From: Clitopilus passeckerianus
Lineage: Eukaryota; Basidiomycota; Agaricomycetes; Agaricales; Entolomataceae
Direction: 5' to 3'
Length of the DNA stretch: 64,000 bases
Assembly (NCBI GenBank): GCA_944990035.1
Contig: CALYLX010000069.1
Span: 62,001-126,000 of the forward strand
The notes under the pieces were generated by a model that was given only the letters and a program-made list of their open reading frames with translations, did no database searches and was not told where the DNA came from. Made by a program: the position numbers and the translations under genes. Within the stretch, counting starts at the first letter, position 1. Each line of letters opens with the position of its first letter. Of this stretch, positions 45,573 to 58,167 are shown one piece after another.

Positions 45573-47274
45573 ATGGCTTCCTCTAGCCAGGTTATGGTTG
45601 GAGCACATCCACCTGTATTACCCACCGATGGAATCGATTTTTCTGATCTTGAAACATCCAGACTGATTGCTCAGTTAACACTCGAAGATATTACTGGTGT
45701 CACTGGCAGGCGAAAAGGCAAGGCCCGTGATGACTTACCTCTCTCTGATGAGGAAGTAGCATTCAAAGTCCAGTGCGAGTACTGGGAAGACATCATTCGA
45801 ATCATCGACGACCATCTCCTTGCTCAGAGCATCAGAAATGCGGTCGAGTCGGATAGTGCGCACCTCGATGTGTTATCTGCTATGGAACAGGCTGCTTTGG
45901 ACGACCACGAAGCTGCTCTAGCGTTATCAAGAGGTCTCCCTATGCCGGAACCTTCTCAAGCCCAGCAGTTGATGGACAGAAAAGATTTCTTCGAGCCCTT
46001 GGTCGAAGGGCCAAAGTAGGTTATTTCATATGCCGCACTCTTCGACTACGACTGATGCAACTTCACTTCCAGTTCTACGCCTATTGCTGAGCGCCAAGTC
46101 GCGTTCAAACGGCCCTTGCAAGGGAGTTCTGCCATGGCTGGTCCGAGTAGTTCAGGCTCGAGAAATGGTCAAGCAGACCAAGAAAAGGCCATTCACGAGA
46201 TTACGGATTCCGTCCGCAAAACGTAAGATTCATCCATGGGTTTTACCGCATTACCCTAACTCTTCCCTCGTTAGGCACATCGATGTCTCAACTAAAGGGA
46301 AAGAGCCGTCCATCTCTGCACTCAAGCAAACTAGGTTCGTGTTTTGTTTACCAGCCTTCTTTGTCTTCGTCTAACCCTGAACGTCAGAGCCCAGTGCATC
46401 ATATGCGGGGACCTCATCCGTGGCCCTCGCCTACACAACAGCTGCGGTCATGACTACTGCACGAACTGCACAGTCTCCCTCATAGAAGCATGCACGAGAG
46501 ATGAAACCCTGTACCCACCACGTTGCTGTCATCGCCCATTCAATTACGAAGACCTCGTCCCCATGCTCAACGCTCAGCTTCGCAGAACATTCGATGCCAA
46601 ACGGCGTGAACTCGACGTTCCTGCTGAGAGTCGCATATACTGCCCCACTTCTGCCTGTTCCCGTTTCCTGGGCTCTAGTGAAGGTGCCGAGAGGAATATC
46701 CTCTGTACCGGATGCCGCACCCTCGTCTGCCCCGAATGTCGCCAGGTTGCTCATTGGGACTCCTGCTCCGACAATGTCGCTACCCAAGCTGTCAGGGAGC
46801 TCGCGCGGGCCGAGCATTGGCAGACATGCCCACAATGCAAAGCCATCATCGAACTGAACCAGGGCTGCTATCATATCACCTGCCGATGTCGCGCTCAATT
46901 TTGCTATGTATGCGCCGAGACCTGGAAAAATTGCACCTGCCCACAATGGGACGAAGAACGTATCGTTTATACCGCACAGCAACGCGTTCAGCAAGACATG
47001 GGTCCTGGTGTCCCCGCTAACCCGATAGCGTATCAAGAGCGCGTGGACGCTATGGTCAACGTCCTTCAAGACAACCATGACTGCGTCAATCATAGATGGA
47101 AGAGCCGGGGTGGACCAGCGCAGTGCGAAGAGTGCTCAAATATCATGCCAACCTTTATCATGGTACGGAAGGTTCACTATAATTCCGAAACACGTCGAAC
47201 TCAAATTCTGTTTCCAGGTGTGCCAGAACTGCTACCTTAGAGCCTGTAAGCGTTGCGCCCGTAATCGGCTTTAG
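45573..47274 (+). CDS. RBR-type E3 ubiquitin ligase 4 with UIM-like segment
   Basis: Exons 45573-46015, 46073-46222, 46275-46334, 46388-47162 and 47218-47274 give 494 aa, the longest of the tandem trio. The N-terminal helix is LETSRLIAQLTLEDITG. At about residues 112-125, DDHEAALALSRGL resembles a ubiquitin-interacting motif (acidic residues, then AxxxS), absent from RBR 2 and 3. RING1 is CIICGDLIRG...YPPRCC; IBR is CPTSACSRFLGSS and CTGCRTLVCPEC; RING2 is CPQCKAIIELNQGCYHITC then CRC...FCYVCA, where the usual G after the last cysteine is A. The tail ends CEECSNIMP and CQNCYLRACKRCARN. Stop to stop, only 154 bp separate it from glycogen phosphorylase. Confidence 0.92.
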
Positions 47275-47428
47275 GGCATGTCCATGAAGATGAAAGCTCG
47301 GCATACCAAATACTCTGCACTCAAACGTTATGTCATAGTTTCTCGTCGAACTTTAATGTCCATTTAATTACAGAATTCCGTACGCGACCATATGCCTTTT
47401 ACAACGAAAGTCCGGTTGTCCCAATCTG

Positions 47429-50400
47429 TTACTTCTTCGTTTCCTTGACAGAAACAGCCTCGATATTCCAGTAACTTTCCGCGTATTCGTTGATGGCACG
47501 ATCGGAGCTGAACTTGCCCATCTATTCCAACATTGTCAATACGGTGAATTACGACAGGGACCAAGTGTACTGTACCTTGGCGGTTGTAGAAATAGACTTC
47601 TTGATCCATTCATCTCGGTCGCGGTATGCTTCCTCGACCATGCGAATTGCGCCAAGGTAGGAGTCGAAGTCATCGGTGATCAGGTAGTAATCGCCCTGCC
47701 TGATGGTGTTTAGGAGACTGCAGAACTCGTCAGCGACATTGAGGTAGCTAGAACTCGAAATGACTCACGGCTCATAGACCTCTCCTCCACCGAAAGTACC
47801 CGCTGAGATGGAGTTCAAGACGTTGGCGAGAGCGGGGCATTTCTCTTCAACCGGGATAGGATGATACAGGTGCTGGTAGCGGAGGTCTTCGACGGCACTG
47901 CACCGTTACGTTTCAATCAAAAAGCTGGCCATGCTTGAGAACTTGGAACTTACGGAGTGAGATGTCCGAAGAAGACTGAGTAGGAGACGTTGAGCAATGC
48001 TAAATGGCAACAATAAATCTCGACACTCACAAACGTTGCTCTCGCCAACTTCTTCTGCGATCTCAATATTGGCACCATCTGGGAGACTGCATTAATAATT
48101 TGACAGGCAGCGGAATACTTCACTTACCAACGGTGCCCAAGAGAAGGCCACCATTCAAGCAGAACTTCATGTTAGAAGTACCTGAAGCTTCTGTGCCAGC
48201 AGTCGAGATATGTTGGCTGATATCGGAGGCGGGGATGAGCACCTCGGCGAGCGAGACGGAATAATCAGGGAGGAAGAAGACTTCAAGGTAGTCTTTGGTG
48301 TCAGGGTCCGCGTTGATGGTCTTGGCGACGTTGACAATGAGACGGATGGTCTGGGGAATAAATTATCAGGATGAGTCAGATACTTCGGCAACGGGATCTG
48401 CGAACCAGTTTGGCAATATAGTCTAGTAGACTAGGTGAGAAAAACGTCGGTTGAACTTGAATGCGAAGACGTACATGCAGGTGCAGCCTTTCCTGCAAAG
48501 AATACCACACGTTTAACTGCCTTCTTGCGCTCTGCTGGCTTCATTTTCTTGAGTTCGAGGTAACTCTACACCAGAGGTCAGTACCCGTTGCGTTGAGATG
48601 GAGCGTCACTAACATGAATGACACCCAAGATGTTCAGAGTCTGACGCTTGTACTCGTGTAGGCGCTTGATTTGAACATCGAACAGAGCGTTCGTGTTGAC
48701 GGTCAACCCAAGGGTTTGCTTGACATATGCTGCAAGGCGTTCCTTGTTCCTTTGCTTGACGGCTGCCCACTCCTCGCGGAACGCCTTATTCTCGGTGAAT
48801 TTCAGCAGGCCTTCGAGTTTGGGGAGGTCCTTCAGCCACACGCTCTTCTCGATCTTGAGTGTCTTGGTGATGAGAGCGCTGAGTTCGGGGTTGCACTAGA
48901 AGACTTGTCAGTACAATGTTATTTCTAGGAGATCAGTCCTCACCTGATCAAGCCAGCGACGGGGCGTAACTGTAATTGTGATGAGGGTGGTATGCAAGGT
49001 GAGTAGCCATAGCGAACATACTGCCGTTGGTAACATTTCCAAACTTGCTCACACCCTCAAACTCGACGAAGTCCTTCAAAATGGTGGTCCTGACGAGGTC
49101 ACTGTGGAGCTAGAAGGGGTATGAACCTTCTGTCCAAAACAACCACGGAAAAGACCAACCTCTGCAACACCATTGACCTTGCGACTTCCAATGCAGGCGA
49201 GATGCGCCATTCGAACTTGCTTAGGATATCCCTCTGAAAACAACCATTCATGGACTGTCATTTCAAAGTACTGGGGGGGACTACTCACCTTCTATCAAGG
49301 ACATTCGAGAGAGCCTCTCCTTGTCCCCAGGGAACTTCTTCTCAACCGCTTGCAGGAAGAATCTAGTGGTTGTTTAGAAAAAAAAAAAAAGGTCAAATAT
49401 GAGACGTTATTGGCCTACAAGTTCTAAGGAAGGAAGCGGTTACTTTGGTGAATCGATTTGAACTCGATAACGACTTACAATGTCATAGATAATTTGCAGG
49501 TGCCTGGGCAGGACATGCTCAAGTAGGGGAACAGGCCATTTCTCAAGTGCCTCCTATAGTAATTGTGAGATCCGTGGTCCGTAATACTAGATGGGTCATG
49601 CTTACAGGCAACACTGTATGGTTCGTGTAGAAGAATGTGTTGGTGACAATCTTCCAGGCAGCGTCCCAACCCAACTCTTCTTCGTCGATGAGGATCCTCA
49701 TAAGTTCCGGTATAGCAAGTGTAGGATGGGTCTATACATTTGGGTAAATGACAACGTTGGTAGCGAGGAAAAGGACGACCAACATCATTAAGTTGGATGG
49801 CGACATCTTGGGGCCAACGTTAACAAGAAGATAGGCGGATAGAACAATGGGCACTTACAATCTGGGATTTCCTCCACAGGCTTGCCAAGGTTCTTGAAAC
49901 GCCTAAGGATGTCAGCCAAACTGGCAGCAGTCCAAAAGCTGATAGGGCATCAGCGAAAATTGAGGTCCGTAATCGAAGAACGCACTATTGCTGCTTGAGA
50001 CGAAGCTCCTTTCCAACTAGAATATGATCAGTCAGACGTGTCGGTGACTGAGGCACAGGCACTTACAGGTACTGTCAAGATTAATGAGCTATGACTGTTT
50101 TATATCATAAGGAAATAGACGAACGTGTGATCATTGGGGTACAAAACCGAAGTAATAGCTGCAGCGCTATTAGAAGACTCTACAGCCGCTTCATAGTTGC
50201 CAGCTAGGAGCAGATAAGTCGGCAAATTAGTCAGAATTGTGTCAGAAAACCCATACCATTGAACGAGTTGAGATCGAAACCACGCTTGGGCTTACTCTCC
50301 CACAACCTCAAGTTGTTGACTGTCTTGACGTTATATCCCGGAATCATCACGTCATAGGCAATGGCCAAAACTTCCTGGCCACCAACCCAGTTGGCACGGC

Positions 50401-51582
50401 CAGAGCCGTCACCAGCCCTCTCAGCGTATCCGTAGAAGCGAACGTCGTACTGAACATCCAAGCGAGGGAGCTGAACCAAACGTTTAGCCAATTATATGTG
50501 GACCTCTTGCTGATTTTCTCACCTCCCAAGGATTTTGGTTATCAAGCCATGGGTCGGGAGCCTGATGGACGACGTTAGAGGGCAAACACAGAAGGGTCTG
50601 TGAAATTCACACACTTCAAGCTGATTGCCTTCCGGAGAAATCAGCTGTTGGAAGATACCATATTTGTACCGAAGTCCGTAGCCCCAAACAGGCAGTTCCT
50701 AAGAGGAAAGAACGCAGTTTCGGTCAAATGAAACCCTTGTGAATGTGGAATGAAACGGACCTGAGAAGCAGAAGAATCCAAATAACAGGCGGCAAGCCGG
50801 CCTAGGCCACCGTTACCAAGGCCGGCGTCGCGTTCTTGCTCGAGAAGATCCTCAAGGGAGAAACCAAGGCGCTTGATACCGTCCTTGTACTCATCCTTTA
50901 GGCCAAGATTCAAGAGCTGGATAACAATCAGCCTTGGGCGCATATAATCATATCCATGAGAACACCCACAGCGTTGTCGAGGGTACGACCCATGAGGAAT
51001 TCCAAAGACAGATAGTACGCCCTCTTTGGGGCCTTGCGAGTGTAGTGAAGCTGTGTATCATTCCAGTTGATCTAAGGAAAGTTTCAGTACGCATATAGTT
51101 ACTTTTAGCAGCGCGACCCACAAGAAGGTTGTCCCTGACAGACAACGCCGCCGCTTGGTAGGCACCAAGATCATCTAATGAAATATATGGGCTTAGACAG
51201 GCCCCTCAGGCGAAGTTGGGTTCGTACCAAGACTGTATGCTTGACGCGCAAGCGATGTTTGAACGTGATTAACGAAAGACTTTGAGATTGACTCGACGTC
51301 TATGGTCAACAGAGATAATTGTTAGCTCGTCACAAAGAATTATGCAGCGTAGGTAATTACCTGTGTCTAGGACTCTCATTCCTGCTTTCCAGATTTTCTC
51401 CTCGCCCTTAGGCCATTTCTCCTTACCGGACGCGTCCGTCTCCGGGAGATACCCTGATAAGATTACGTCGTGATCGTTCTCAGCGACCTCAACGACGATA
51501 AATACGTACCAGTCAGCGATCGCACATGGCGGCGAGGCCGAGCGGTTCTCCCAATGGTCTTGGGGTCGATGGTGGAAGTCAT
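47429..51582 (-). CDS. GPH1: Glycogen phosphorylase
   Basis: A GT35-family enzyme that releases glucose-1-phosphate from glycogen with a pyridoxal-phosphate cofactor. The gene has many small introns; I placed its ends but not every exon. The start is the ATG at 51582 ([20 protein letters not shown]). Conserved blocks appear in order: [19 protein letters not shown] (about 51130), [20 protein letters not shown] (about 51000), [20 protein letters not shown] (about 50800), [13 protein letters not shown] (about 50440), [20 protein letters not shown] (about 48640) and [17 protein letters not shown] leading into [14 protein letters not shown] (about 48230-48165). The lysine codon of NMKF at 48165-48167 is the cofactor site. 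The last exon (47530-47429) encodes [20 protein letters not shown] and ends VKETKK. All key motifs are intact. Confidence 0.93.
49378..49390. repeat. Poly-A run (13 bases) within a GPH1 intron
   Basis: Thirteen consecutive A on the + strand, a poly-T near an intron boundary on the coding strand. It is the longest homopolymer noticed in the window and prone to length error. Confidence 0.7.
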
Positions 51583-52422
51583 GGTGAGAGATACAAAGGA
51601 ACCCTCAGAAACTCGAGCAAACGTTCATCATATGTTCGATTTCTGACGTGACGTCACTCTGGTAAGTTGCCTTATCAGGAAGAAAACACATCAGCCGACT
51701 CTGAGTACCCTGGTTTCTAGACCTTCCATTGGTCGCACAACACAGTGATGAACGAGGTTCTTGGTAAATCTAGACCGCTTAATGCCCTCCGATACCAAAA
51801 CAGCACTCGGACCCCTTGTTTTATTATTTTTTGCTGTTAATTTGACCGCCGACAGACTCAGGTGAACCTGAGAAATGCCGTAGGATGAGGACAATCAGTC
51901 CAAGTTGTAGGCACAGTACCTGGTTGCACTATCCTCCATAGATTGCTAGTCGTAGAATACAATGCTAATTGAAATGCAGACGCGCATATAATCCATGAGT
52001 GACGTGAACAGAACATGACGATGTGCGTACAGAACTCGTCAGAATCAGGATCTCACGACAGAGAGCGTTCGGCCCGAGTTTGTGCGAATCCGTAAGTTCA
52101 AAGGAACCCGGAGATTCGTAAGTATTCCAGCTCGGAGAAGGGCTAGGTAAACGAACTGAAATCGGGGTAGCTCCAGAGCATGGCGCTGTCAAATCTAATC
52201 TATCGCATCTACGCAGTAAATCACTCCGATCCCGCATCCGGGGGTTGAGGAGGAATCTACAATGGCCCCCTTTTGTCTACTTCGAAGACCATCATGCAAC
52301 CATGGTCCTTTTACTGTGTAATCTTTAGTTATCTCATCTGTTACTTCAACGAGCTTCTTTTCATTCAAATACAACGATGTTTGTGACTCACTACTTCGAA
52401 TTGGGCAAAGACTACGCCGATC
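51583..52422. other. Upstream region of GPH1
   Basis: About 840 bases between the GPH1 start and the stop of the extra C-terminal F-box-like module. It should contain the GPH1 promoter; no gene was seen. Confidence 0.45.
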
Positions 52423-53031
52423 TTAGCTACTAGTAGTGAAATAACTACCGAACATACTTCGGGGCGACCTATCAAAATACGAGAAGTAGACTCCAATATT
52501 CCTCGCAGCATACTTTATCTGGTCCAGAGTGACTAGGTCGGCGCTCGAGAAGCAGGTGTTGGTGCTCACTATAATGGGATTCCAAGACCCCCGTGATTCG
52601 AAGATGGCCGCGGCGAAATTGTCGAAGAACGACATACCGCTACCTGTGTAGTCAATGATAAGGTGAGCTGGATGCTTGGTTCCCTCTGCAGCCTTCCTCT
52701 TCACCGTCAACGAGGTGAGGGCAGTGTCCGACACTGATATCGATTCTATAGCGCACATCCGATTTATTGACGCATCCAATGCGCACTCTTCGTTCGCTGC
52801 CCTTTCAATGTAACAATCCGATAATTGGAGTCGTTTGATGGTGGAGGCAGCTGTGGAGAGGGCAAAGTACAAACTATGATTGGTTAAACCGTGAATCTTC
52901 TGGAGTGCCAGTTCTACCAGGCGTGATTTTTGAACATCGAATCTACAAAATTGAGTGTCCGTAACCCAACCTGCGGCCAGGCACAGTCTCTCGAGGTTGC
53001 ATTCAAGGTTGACCTGTCCTCTTAGCTGCAT
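52423..53031 (-). pseudogene. Detached C-terminal module of the F-box-like family
   Basis: An open frame of about 200 residues equals only the last exon of the F-box-like family: LERLCLAAGWVTDTQFCRF, LVELALQKIHGLTNHSLYFA, ALDASINRM and a final DQIKYAARNIGVYFSYF (compare EIRSVARDLRIDFAW in copy 1). It lies directly behind the same module of copy 4 on the same strand. No N-terminal or F-box part belongs to it. It is either a truncated duplicate or a small gene of its own; no expression signal can be read. Confidence 0.55.
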
Positions 53032-53179
53032 GTGAATCAAACAGAGGCTGGAGCAAGTCTAGAGTAGTCATGATAGTTGAAAGCTGTCCGCCAGAAGAAA
53101 TGAAGTAGCTTGTATAGGACGTAAAGCTCAACAGAATACAACAAAGAATGGCATTCGGGAAACCCATCCCGTTTTCGAA

Positions 53180-55250
53180 TCAGAAGGGTTCAATACCTGG
53201 TATGTAGTCTATCTCAACCCCGTTATTAAACGCCGCCATTTTGGTTCCATGGATTGCAATCACATCAGCTTGGGATAAGGAAGTCATTCCTGTAAGAGTG
53301 ATGACATTCCAAGACCCCCTGGATTTCTCCAACGCTTCCGGGAATCGAGCAAGGAACGATGAAGCATTTACGAGATGAAACACCGTAAATAGAGGAGGCC
53401 GTCTGTTCAGCCTTGTTTTCCTTTCGACGGTGAGCCAACTGAAGTGGCGCGCCGAAAGAAAAAGCCCTTCCAACTGTACCAATCTGGTGATCACCGCGTC
53501 TATAGCGTGCTCTTCATTGTCACCTTTCGCGATACCGCAATCGACCAGTCTGACCTCGGTGAGTGTGTGCGCCATCATCTCTAGTGCAAGGTATAGGTCG
53601 TGATTTGTGAATCCGGTGACCTTACAAAGGTCTAACACTTGCATCCGCGGAAGTTCAGCATTGAAGAAGCTGTGAAATTGCGAGCTCATGAGAGACCACG
53701 CGTCGAGCCGGAGCGTTACGAGACTACAGGGAATGCAATGACCTTCTTGCAAAGTCGAAGTGTTTTGCTCATGCCCGCCGGTCGGTAAAACTCAAAGGAA
53801 TTGTCCGCGTACCGTTCCGTCAGGGCTGGGTAATTGACTCCTGCTATTGGCAATTATGAGATGTAGCTATAGGGAATAAAACAGATTAAGCGTACTTGAG
53901 TTCTTCTTCCCTAGCGCCAATAGCTTGGAGACTTGTCAGGAGTGGCCATGCCACCACAGTTTGCTGGAGGGTCGCTACACTAATCTGGGGCCCGTATATA
54001 GAACCTGAAAACGTAACCTCTTCAATGGATTGGAGGTTGGACAATGCTCGGACGATCTCGGGGACCTGAAGATATCCGAACAAAACGTCGACCCGCTTCA
54101 ATGTACGTGCACATGTGAGGATATTCCCAATGGCGGCGAAGACAATGGTCCTAGACTGGGCATCCAGTCCGAAGAGACTTTCGCGATAGTTGGAGAGAGA
54201 GAATTTGCTCATCAATAATGCCCTTTCTGGGCGACCGCCTAGCAAGGAACGTGCCACTGCTATTACGCTAGGTCTGACCTCTTGGCTCCGCCCAAAACCA
54301 AGCGGTATAGGCCAGCCGTTTTCGGTAGGAGGCTTACAATGAACTTCAAAGAATAAGTTCTGGGCCGTCTGCGACCAGGCTTTACTAACTAGGCCTAAGA
54401 AAAGCAGCTGCTTGCGCCAGTAAGGTTGGGGTGCTCCAGATCGACCACGAGTAGTGCGATCATTCGCATAACTAACGGAGGGAGGGAGGGGAAGCCATAC
54501 ATGCGACGCTGAGTACCAATGGCATCAGGATGGACGCGAATTGTATGACATATGGAGGGGATATCGTTCCGTGCACGGTTTCTTTCGTCTCCCCATAGAC
54601 CACTCTGTCCATTTTTAATGACGGACTCGTAGTCGAACACCGTGGGATTGAGGATGAGCGGGATGGTGGTTTCCAAATGAAGGTATATCGCGTGGCTCTG
54701 TGGGTCGAGCGGAAGAATATGGTCGTAGACCGTAGCAAGCTGGCCCTGATTCCATGCCCAGCTGATCGGACGAGGGAAAAGCTCGATGCAGGTATCATTC
54801 GCCCAGAAAACTTGATAAACAACAGTCAGGATGTGAGCATCCTTGATGAGCCCACTGGCGGCCGGAACTGCGAGGCCCTTGACCTCTTTTCGTGATTTCG
54901 CCGATCTATATTGAGCTAAGACGTCTCGGTGACGGGGAGGTGGCCGACGGACAGCTGGGAGGTTTACTTTAGGATGGGTACAGTTTCGTATGATCTAGCA
55001 AGTCCATTAGACAAACAGTTCATGGTATACAACAGGAAGGACAAGGGCCGCTTACAAGCTCCGATAAAGATGGAGGAGACACGGTGTGGACAATGATGAG
55101 TCGTATGTGAGTGAAATCTGTCTGGCTTCCGGCAACGATAGAGACTGCGAATATTCTTTGGACATCCTTGAGAGTAAAGATAGGAGGGCCCGGTTGCAAG
55201 TAAAAGCTTGAGAGACGCGGGCTTTTGCTGTTTTTGATATCGAGGGTCAT
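53180..55250 (-). pseudogene. F-box-like protein 4, frame broken
   Basis: Exon 1 (55250-55056) encodes the N-terminal module with THIRLIIVHTVSPPSLSEL, and a GTAAGC donor follows. The next part reads RHRDVLAQYR and WNQGQLATVYDHILPLD. The F-box-like stretch LPPLVMRMIALLVVDLEHPN then loses the frame at about 54418-54434: 14 bases lie between the GAG and TGG codons where copy 1 has 15. The continuation WRKQLLFLGLVSKAW is shifted by one. The rest (RPERALLMSKFSLSNYRESL, and the C-terminal exon 53752-53180 ending IDYIPGIEPF) is open. No acceptor joins exon 1 to the next part in frame. The break is at the same junction as in copy 3. Confidence 0.65.
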
Positions 55251-55672
55251 CTGTGACGTGGTAGTCGTTCAGGGAGAGCACAACTGACCACCTGGCCAAA
55301 CAAGGAAAACAAACAAAGTCAATTGAAGAGAATAAATACAATCCGAAATTATCTAACCAGGGTCAACGAAGAGACAGAACCTTATCGATACATTCAGATA
55401 ACAGGAATCAGCCTCCTTATTCACGAATGATCCAGAGCTGATACATACATCGCCATAACTGTGAGCTGCGGGGGAACTTGTCGAAAACCGCATCTTTCGG
55501 AGGTGATTGGTGAACGTGATCGTAATCCTCAAAACCCACCAGTCTTATAATCGTCTACTGCGCCAGTCTGTATGGTAGTGTATGATGTCAACAACACATG
55601 GCATTCGGATAAAGAACATTGGCCTCCCTCGTAAACTCCAAATAACACACCAACGTCATTTGACGGTTGGCT
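55251..55672. other. Spacer between VPS36 3' end and F-box-like 4
   Basis: About 420 bases with no supported gene. Confidence 0.5.
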
Positions 55673-57673
55673 TTAGGCTTGACCATCCCAGGTATAGCCT
55701 TCAAATACATTCCACCACCAGCGAACAACTCTTCCACCTTCCCCACTGCCACCGACTCCAGCACCCGTCTTCTCATCTCCAACTTCGTCCCGACATATAC
55801 TGCCGTCACTCTCCACAGCACCGATCATCTCTGCTGTCATCCCAATTGTCAAGTGTTCGACCCTGGACACTTCGAGAGTTGTCTTTGAACCTTCAGCTCG
55901 CAGACTGGATAGGAGCCGAGATGAAAAGGTCACGTGGGTGTACTGTGGAGTATGCAGAACCCGAAGGCCGGAAGACAGTAGCCTAGTGTCGATCGGTGGA
56001 GATGTAAAGTTTGGGAGGTGAGGAAGAACTTGAAGAAGCGTTTGAGGTGGTATTAGGGCTATGGAAACATACATTAGGTGTTGTGGACAACGAAGAGAGG
56101 GTCGTCCCTTACCAACTCCACGAGCACGATTCCAGCCTCCCCAGACTTCATCAAGAGCGATGATACCTCTGTCCTTCATCAGTCCCGGCCGCGAGGTAAA
56201 AGGAGGTACAGTCGATCCTTGCAGAATTTGAGACAACTCCTTGGCCAATTCCTCGAACCACCTTCTCTCGTCTTTGATCATGTCCAAGGTAACCGGCGCA
56301 TTCGACATCTGCAGTCCAAGCTGGGAAAGCGACGATCGTATGAACGTGGCTTCTTCGGGTTCTGTAGCAGTAGTCGACATGACAGTGGCGGAAGGTATTG
56401 AAGAGGTGGAAGGGCCAATTGCGGCCGATGCCAGAGTAGGAGATGAAACTGCAGTGAGCTTCTCGTTCAGCTCTGCGGCTAGGCGGACCATGTCTTTTGC
56501 TTTGATCATCAATGCATCCAAATCTTGTAGTGCATCAGTCATAGAATTGTGCTGGTGTGAAACGGATGTTTCAACGTTTCTAAGGATTCCAGCTGTGTAG
56601 CGGCTAGTTAGATTGCGTTGTATTCAGTTATTAGAAAATACACACATATTCCTGGGGTCCCGGTTGAGCGTCTCTGGTCGCCGTTGGCTCTCAGGGTGGC
56701 CGCCGACGAAGTAGAGCTTGACTGAAAAATGGATGTTAAGGAAGATGTCGCATTAGACCGTGGAGAAAACAGACCTCCCAAGACTTGGATTGCAGACTCC
56801 TCTTTAGTAAAGCATAAAATGCTTTATCACCGCCTTTCCTGAAGCTGACCTTCAGCATTCGTCCAGTGATTGGGTCGTCGTCCTCGTCATCATCTGGAGA
56901 GTCTGGGCGTGAGGTAGGTGCCGAACGCATCGTCGCTCGGGAAGTTGGCCGGGGAAGGTCAGTCCCACACATTTCACATTGGCGTAAGGCATGGTGGTTC
57001 AGGAAAGTGCAAGCTGGGCACGATATTGAATCTGAGCTCGCTGTCGTAGGGGGTGCTGGCGAGTTCGACGAGAGTGTAAGGTGTGACATGGAGGAGGGTA
57101 GGGACTTGGAAAGCAGCTGAGTTGAGGTGACCGATGATGACGTTGTGCCAGGCATGGATGACCGTGGTACGCCACAGAGCCCACAGACCTTCGCGGCGGC
57201 AGGGCTAAGACCAGGAGGGTTACGATAGTCGCAAACTTCGCACACCCAGCTTTCAAAGCCTGGGTTTCCAAAAGTTCCACCGTTGGTCAAGGATTCCGGT
57301 TGGTTCGATGTGACCGGTTCCGGCGCAGAAAGGTGCAGGGTGACTTTGGGGGAGGACGTGAATAGACCTGCGTAGGAGTCTGTCTGCGCAATTCTAGCCA
57401 AATCTAGCTCGAAAGAGTACTTGTTGGGCTTGCGATTGTCAATATAAAAGAGCCGATGCGATGTTACATGGACTGTGCCATTCTGATGATTTGCCGCTTT
57501 CTGCTGGCTGCGTTATTATTCGTCGATATCACAAGAGGAATGCACATTAAATAGACTTACCCGTCGTATATTCCGACGTCTTCTTGACTCGCGTGTAGAG
57601 TTTCATCGGGATAAAGCAGGGCTTGTACTGGTATCGTGCCATCAACAAGCTTCGTATTTTGACGCAGTGACAT
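55673..57673 (-). CDS. VPS36: ESCRT-II subunit VPS36
   Basis: Exons (-) 57673-57561, 57507-56775, 56721-56646, 56592-56113 and 56058-55673 give 595 aa (yeast Vps36 has 566). The start MSLRQNTKLVDGTIPVQALL leads into the GLUE domain (NGTVHVTSHRLFYIDNRKPN), which is split by two NZF zinc fingers (WVCEVCDYRN...CGLCG at about 125 and CPACTFLNHHALRQCEMCG at about 205), as in yeast. GLUE resumes with VSFRKGGDKAFYALLKRSLQ. The second half has GILRNVETSV, DALQDLDALMIKAKDMVRLA and winged-helix parts, ending WWWNVFEGYTWDGQA. VPS36 binds ubiquitin and endosomal lipids and hands membrane cargo to ESCRT-III. Every exon junction keeps phase. Confidence 0.95.
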
Positions 57674-58167
57674 TGCTGTAATACTGCAACGCCGCTGCAC
57701 TTATGCACGTATTTTGGCCTATGTTTCTCAGAAGCTCTGTCGAAGTCGTTGGTCGACGTTGACGACGTTGTGGCTGATGATAAGATTGCAGTGGCCTGTC
57801 GGTTAGCCAAGCGGCCCAGATCACCAAACTCGGAAATGTGCGGGATTGCATTGTCACTTTCAACGACGACCACGGCGAGCCCAACGTCGCCAATGAACGA
57901 CTTGTTGCCCATGAAGCCCACTCCTATTGCTTGCAGGCGATCGAAGAACGTCACAGATGATGCTCAAGGCAAAGGAGGCACGATCGACCCACTTCAGAAC
58001 ACTGCTCCTCATCTCCTATAGGCGCTTGCGCGCCTTATAATGCGAGAAAACCTCTTTGAAAGTCTCTGCAGCGCGTTAATGTACGTCCCAACTACGTTTA
58101 AAATTCAAGTTTTCTGAACACTGCGCTAGACACCCCTTGGATCTTTGTCTGCATTATACCCGAACTG
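57674..58167. other. Divergent spacer VPS36 / unknown gene
   Basis: About 490 bases. A minus-strand frame (57954-57547) is open and overlaps the VPS36 start but begins with GTG and has no recognised features. Confidence 0.45.

Noticed and set aside
57547..57954. Minus-strand frame of 135 codons overlapping the VPS36 start
   Set aside because: It begins with GTG, runs into the VPS36 first exon in another frame and shows no recognised motif. VPS36 exon 1 at the same place is strongly supported.
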